Source: Aestuariirhabdus haliotis (GTDB lineage: Bacteria; Pseudomonadota; Gammaproteobacteria; Pseudomonadales; Aestuariirhabdaceae). From it: a stretch of DNA of 64,000 nt. Shown here in pieces: positions 60,303-64,000 of the stretch. Position 1 is the stretch's first letter, and each line of letters starts with the position of its first letter. A program made the translations under genes and the position numbers. The notes beneath the pieces were generated by a model. That model saw nothing but the letters and a program-made list of their open reading frames with translations, was not told the origin of the DNA and ran no database searches. The DNA is taken from contig NZ_JAKSDZ010000008.1 in assembly GCF_023509475.1 (NCBI RefSeq), positions 1 through 64,000 of the forward strand. The letters run 5' to 3'.

Positions 60303-62465
60303 ATGCGGTTAAGAGCACAGCTGGCGATTCTGGCTCTGGTGACCCTCGCTTTGCCTTGGGCGGGTTGCCAATATGTGCAGCAGATGGAGCAGGTGCTGCG
60401 CAAAGGTCAGGAAGCCACTGTGCTGGCCAGCGCCCGAATTCTTGGTGAGAGCCTGGGTGATCCCCGTTATTTCTATCCCGATCAGAACTACCTCGACGAG
60501 GGTGGTGTGGCTGACAGTTACGCCTATCCGTTGTTGACCCCCATGTCGATTGACGGCTACAAAGACGATTGGAGTAGTCGTGTAGCGACTCGAACCTTTA
60601 CTGCTAAAAACGATAATGGCTCAACTTTTGAAGCGCGGGTAAAAATTGGTGTCAAACGCCAACCCCCGGTTGCCGACAAGGGGTTGTATATTTATCTCTC
60701 GGTGAAGGCCGATCGGGTGCATTATGTTGTCCCGAAGGTTAATTACACCGATCCGGTGGCCGGCTTTGCCAATGCTCGCCGGGCGGCTCTTTTTACTGCC
60801 GATTCGTTCTGGTTGCAGCTCGAGCAGGCGGATGGCTCCCCGTTACATCTGGTGATCCAGACTGCAGCGCCGGGCAAGGTGAAAGCCAAGCGATTGCGTT
60901 TCGAAAAAGGCCGAGCCCCGGTGTCAAACTATTCGGCGATCGCTGGCCAATGGCAGGATACGCCCGATGGCTACAATCTGGAATTGCACCTTCCCCTGAA
61001 GCAGTTTGGCCAACGCTTTGCCTTTGGCGTGATTCACCCGGACCAGGACCAGTTACAGGTGATTGGTACTGCCCTGCAAGAGCGATTATCTCCGCGCAAA
61101 CTGGTTTCTGCTATTGCTCGCATGCAGCAACCAGCGGGTTATCTGATCGAACCTTCATTGTCGTTACAACAAAAACTTCCGAAGTTAGCGCTGGAAGACA
61201 GTCGCTTTTTGTTAACTGATCGTTACCAGTGGGTGTTGGCTCAGCAGGGTCAATTGTCCGATCTGATCGTGCCGGCTTACGACAGTGCCGAGGGCATTAT
61301 GGCGATACTGTATCGCTGGATTCTTGATGATAATACTCGGCGATTACAGCTGATTGGACAGGATCCAGGGCGCATCAATGTGCCGGAAATCGAAAGCGCG
61401 CTGGCGGGGGAGACCTCGGTGGGTTGGTACCGTTTCGCGGACAATCGGGCCGTCGTGATGGCCGCCTACCCGGTGCGGGATAAGGACCAGATTGTTGGCG
61501 CCGTGGTGGTGCAAAAAGGTACCGGTGATATTCTCCTGTTGGCCAGTGAAGCCTGGGGAGGCTTGGTTCGAGTCAGCTTGCTGGTCACGGTTGTGGTGCT
61601 GTTGGTTCTGGTAGGCTTTGCGGCCCTGTTGAGTTGGCGTATTCGCCGCCTCAGTCGGGAAGCCGAATCGGTTATCAATGAAGACGGGCGCCTTGCTGAC
61701 GTGTTCCATGGCTCAAGGGCGACGGACGAGATTGGCGAGTTGTCCCGAAGCTTTTCCCGCTTGCACCTGCGAGCCTCGCAATACACCCAATACTTGCAGG
61801 GCCTGTCGAGCAAGCTGGCTCACGAGCTGCGGACACCACTGGCGGTGATTCGCACCTCGCTGGAAAACCTGCCCGTAGATGCCGCCAATCCGGAATCCGC
61901 CGAGTACCGCGATCGGGCGTTATCGGGGGCGGATCGCTTACGCTCTATCATCGATGCTATGAGTGAAGCGCGCCGAGTGGAACAGGCTATTGCCAATGCT
62001 GAAAACGAGCGTTTTGTGCTGGATAAGGTGATCGCCGGTATGGTGTCGGCCTACGCCGATGTGTATCCAAAGCACCGTTTCCAATTTCGGCCACCGGTCA
62101 CCAGTTTGCCACTGCAGGGGGATCCGGATCTGGTCGTACAGCTACTCGATAAGCTGGTGGATAACGCCACCGGGTTTGCGCCGGAAGATAGCACCATCGA
62201 GGTGGGGCTAGAACAACAGGGCGCAAACTATGTTTTATCGGTCGCAAATCGAGGGCCTTTATTACCGGATGCCATGCAACAACAGCTGTTCGATTCCATG
62301 GTATCGATGCGACCATCCAACGACGGTCGTCATCATCTGGGCTTTGGTCTCTATATCGTACGCTTGATTGCGGAATCGTTTCGAGGCAGGGTGGAAGCGA
62401 AGAATATGCCCAGTGGCGAAGGGGTGGTGTTTCGTGTGTTTCTGAGCGCACCCGCAAACCAATAA
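60303..62465 (+). CDS. Proteobacterial dedicated sortase system histidine kinase
   Basis: This 720-residue membrane sensor kinase (TIGR03785 type) has an N-terminal helix (about 7-22) and a large periplasmic domain (about 25-420), a second helix (about 421-445) and a HAMP-like stretch. The kinase core has H507 in LAHELRTPLAVI, the N box VDNATGF and G2 GFGLYIV. The sensor reads like a CBM9/DOMON beta-sandwich: SIDGYKDDWSS, GLYIYLSVKAD, DSFWLQLE and YNLELHLPLKQFG. It probably senses a surface or carbohydrate-like signal and controls the sortase operon. Confidence 0.92.
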   Translation: MRLRAQLAILALVTLALPWAGCQYVQQMEQVLRKGQEATVLASARILGESLGDPRYFYPDQNYLDEGGVADSYAYPLLTPMSIDGYKDDWSSRVATRTFTAKNDNGSTFEARVKIGVKRQPPVADKGLYIYLSVKADRVHYVVPKVNYTDPVAGFANARRAALFTADSFWLQLEQADGSPLHLVIQTAAPGKVKAKRLRFEKGRAPVSNYSAIAGQWQDTPDGYNLELHLPLKQFGQRFAFGVIHPDQDQLQVIGTALQERLSPRKLVSAIARMQQPAGYLIEPSLSLQQKLPKLALEDSRFLLTDRYQWVLAQQGQLSDLIVPAYDSAEGIMAILYRWILDDNTRRLQLIGQDPGRINVPEIESALAGETSVGWYRFADNRAVVMAAYPVRDKDQIVGAVVVQKGTGDILLLASEAWGGLVRVSLLVTVVVLLVLVGFAALLSWRIRRLSREAESVINEDGRLADVFHGSRATDEIGELSRSFSRLHLRASQYTQYLQGLSSKLAHELRTPLAVIRTSLENLPVDAANPESAEYRDRALSGADRLRSIIDAMSEARRVEQAIANAENERFVLDKVIAGMVSAYADVYPKHRFQFRPPVTSLPLQGDPDLVVQLLDKLVDNATGFAPEDSTIEVGLEQQGANYVLSVANRGPLLPDAMQQQLFDSMVSMRPSNDGRHHLGFGLYIVRLIAESFRGRVEAKNMPSGEGVVFRVFLSAPANQ

Positions 62466-62498
62466 TAATGATGAGAATTTATTTAAAAGGGGGAGATT

Positions 62499-62858
62499 GT
62501 GATTAAACCATTGAGTGAATTGGTGGCCGAAGCGCGGCAACACTGCCAAAGCATCGATATCGAAGAAGCCCTGCAGCAGATCGATACGAAACCGTCTCCC
62601 TTGCTGGTGGATGTACGTGAGCCCGGTGAAACCCAAAATCACAGTGTCAAAGGGGCCATCAACATACCTCGGGGTGTGTTGGAAATGAAAATGGCCGCCC
62701 TCTGTCACGATCCCGATCAGCCGATCCTGATCTACTGCGCTACCGGTGGTCGAGCGTCTCTGTCGGCCGTGGCATTACAGAAAATGGGCTATCGCAATGT
62801 CAAAGTGATTCAGGGGGATTGCGAATTGATCGCCAACTCAATGAATCGGGATTTATGA
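62499..62858 (+). CDS. Rhodanese-domain sulfurtransferase
   Basis: The 119-residue product is a single rhodanese domain. The active-site Cys is C80 in LIYCATGGRAS, and VDVREPGE near residue 38 is the other family mark. Such proteins move sulfane sulfur; the acceptor is not known. The start is GTG after a strong AAGGGGGAG site. It begins 33 bp after the kinase stop and may be co-transcribed with it. Confidence 0.88.
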   Translation: MIKPLSELVAEARQHCQSIDIEEALQQIDTKPSPLLVDVREPGETQNHSVKGAINIPRGVLEMKMAALCHDPDQPILIYCATGGRASLSAVALQKMGYRNVKVIQGDCELIANSMNRDL

Positions 62859-62875
62859 CCGGAACGAACCTGATC

Positions 62876-62915
62876 AAAAACTGGCTCACGAAGCAGATTC
62901 TCCGCTTTGTGAGCC
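62876..62915 (-). terminator. Intrinsic terminator after the small secreted protein gene
   Basis: A 12-bp stem (GGCTCACGAAGC / GCTTTGTGAGCC, one G-T pair) lies between the convergent ends of the rhodanese and the secreted-protein gene. On the minus strand it is followed by a TTTTT run. Confidence 0.75.
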
Positions 62916-62943
62916 CAAATAATCGAAATCAATCAGCGGTGCA

Positions 62944-63351
62944 CTAGAAGCAAGGCCGATACTTTCCCTTGTGCAGTTTGACCTTATCCAGTTTCATATT
63001 GTCTGATTGACGCTGATAGGTATTGTCACCAATTTTTTCATAGTTACTGCAAGAGTAAGAGCGACCATAAACGGACGTGCAGAGCTTGCCATCTTCAACT
63101 TTCCAATGACCCACGTAATGGGTGTAGCTACCCGCTTGTTCGGCTCTGCGTTCTAGCCCGTAAATTTTTCCATCAGGATCATAGTATTCGTAGAAAACCC
63201 GCTTGCCGCATTCGCTGCCTACCGGGCGATAGTTGGCTTCCAAGGTATTACCAACCAGAATTATTGCGGCTTGTTCGCCTTGGAAAACGTCACCGGCGTT
63301 GGCGAGTGAGGAGGCACTGATCAGGGCAAGGCTTAAGATGAGCTTGTTCAT
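62944..63351 (-). CDS. Small secreted protein, DUF995-like
   Basis: The 135-residue product has a clear signal peptide (about 1-19, cleavage after ANA). The mature part has four Cys and the pattern GKIYGLERR, GHWKVEDGKLC and CSNYEKIGDNTYQR, which recalls DUF995 secreted proteins. ATG 63351 has AAGGAG upstream; the in-frame start at 63375 is rejected. The role is unknown. It lies alone and ends at an intrinsic terminator. Confidence 0.75.
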   Translation of the reverse strand: MNKLILSLALISASSLANAGDVFQGEQAAIILVGNTLEANYRPVGSECGKRVFYEYYDPDGKIYGLERRAEQAGSYTHYVGHWKVEDGKLCTSVYGRSYSCSNYEKIGDNTYQRQSDNMKLDKVKLHKGKYRPCF

Positions 63352-63783
63352 AAAATATCTCCTTAATAATCTCAACCAAGGGAATATTTCTTACAGCAAA
63401 ATAATTGTATTAACTCGCTTTTTAAAAACATTGATTAGCGTCAGTAGGTATTCCGCTATCCGTAAATTGGTTAGGACAGCCCTGAATATATTCAGGTAGA
63501 AGTCTGGGGGGGCGAATATGGCTTTTATCAAGTCGAAGCTTGCCTCTCAATACGGGAACTGGAGGGGGATTCAGGCGAGGCAGCCATTATCAGTCGCTCA
63601 GCAGGTCCTCTAGATAGCTTCCGAGTTTATATCAGCGAATCAACGCTGTTTTAAGCAGAGTTTTTACCCTGCTTTATTGTGCTTCTTCTATAGCCATTCT
63701 TGTGTCTGATCAAGATATCCGACTATAACGCTATGGTATTCTCCATACGGATTGAAACATTGTTACTCAGTAGGATATTTACG
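63352..63783. other. Intergenic region before the CCGSCS peptide gene
   Basis: About 430 bp with no convincing gene. A perfect 16-bp palindrome, CCTGAATATATTCAGG, lies at 63481-63496. It may be an operator for the divergent secreted-protein gene or the CCGSCS gene. TATAAC at 63724-63729 is a possible -10 box for the latter. Confidence 0.45.
63481..63496. repeat. Perfect 16-bp palindrome
   Basis: CCTGAATATATTCAGG reads the same on both strands. It lies about 130 bp upstream of the secreted-protein gene start. No known regulator can be assigned; the CTG-CAG spacing is too short for LexA. Confidence 0.6.
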
Positions 63784-63945
63784 ATGAAAGAAACCATCAA
63801 GAAAGTGTTCGGTGCCAAAGAAGTTGATCCTAAAGCTGAACCGGTCGTTGAGAGTGCTGCCAAACAAGAGTCCGTCAAAGAAAATGGCGCAGGCCAACAG
63901 AGCAAGAAAGAGTCCCCCGAAGGATGCTGCGGCTCTTGCTCATAG
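63784..63945 (+). CDS. CCGSCS-motif peptide
   Basis: The 53-residue product is highly charged (Lys/Glu-rich) and ends with CCGSCS. This end defines a family of very short marine gammaproteobacterial proteins (TIGR04101 type) of unknown function. Three Cys in six residues suggest metal or thiol chemistry, but that is inference. ATG 63784 follows a weak AGGA-containing leader; an in-frame codon at 63700 is too early to fit the family. Confidence 0.8.
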   Translation: MKETIKKVFGAKEVDPKAEPVVESAAKQESVKENGAGQQSKKESPEGCCGSCS

Positions 63946-64000
63946 CTGACCGTTGCTGAACGCTCCTCGTCGTGTGTGAATAAAAACCCGGAATGTATTC

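Noticed and set aside
63481-63496. LexA box
   Set aside because: CTG and CAG are separated by 8 bases; gammaproteobacterial LexA sites need 10.

Overview
The window is a stretch of gammaproteobacterial chromosome. It is rich in housekeeping genes and has moderate GC. The gene order upp-uraA // gatCAB // mreBCD-maf-rng-yhdP-nitrilase-tldD-darP-pmbA // the rpoN/lpt/kds cluster // mlaFEDCB-ibaG-murA-hisGD-algW-nif3-cysDN is the order I know from Pseudomonas and related marine lineages (Oceanospirillales/Cellvibrionales-like). A proteobacterial dedicated sortase locus and a CCGSCS-motif peptide point to a marine or aquatic relative. I could not name the species. I saw no insertion sequence, prophage, CRISPR array, rRNA or tRNA.

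Layout. 0.3-2.2 kb: uracil salvage (upp-uraA). 2.3-5.7 kb, minus strand: gatCAB amidotransferase. 6-17 kb: cell shape (mreBCD), then maf, RNase G, YhdP, a nitrilase-family amidase and TldD. 17-19.5 kb: EthD-like protein, DarP and PmbA (TldE). 19.5-27.6 kb, minus strand: yrbG-kdsD-kdsC-lptC-lptA-lptB-rpoN-hpf-ptsN-rapZ-ptsO, joining LPS export and Kdo synthesis to sigma-54 and the nitrogen PTS. 27.8-34.6 kb: Mla phospholipid transport, ibaG, murA, hisG and hisD. 34.6-36.7 kb: DegS/AlgW-type protease and a Nif3-family protein. 36.9-39.5 kb: cysD-cysN. 40-44.2 kb: an aapJQMP amino-acid ABC transporter. 44.3-52.6 kb is more accessory: bicupin, chemoreceptor, SDR/DUF2867 protein, CadC-like regulator, small membrane protein, ArsR regulator, YaaA. 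52.7-55.9 kb, minus strand: PIN-PhoH ATPase and RhlB-like helicase. 56-62.9 kb: the dedicated sortase locus, then a rhodanese. The end holds a small secreted protein and a CCGSCS-motif peptide.

How the genes work together. Much of the window builds and maintains the envelope: MreBCD scaffold, MurA, Kdo and LPS export, Mla and YhdP lipid traffic, and the site-1 protease that feeds the sigma-E response. The part most worth following is the sortase locus. A VIT-vWA surface protein with an FPQTA-type C-terminal sorting signal, a class GN sortase and an unrecognised 189-residue protein form one operon. It diverges from a response regulator and a histidine kinase whose periplasmic sensor resembles a CBM9/DOMON-like beta-sandwich. 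Other points of note are a CysN that carries a collapsed remnant of an APS-kinase domain, an mreC whose only well-supported start codon is ATT, and a long hairpin between aapJ and aapQ that probably sets their expression ratio.
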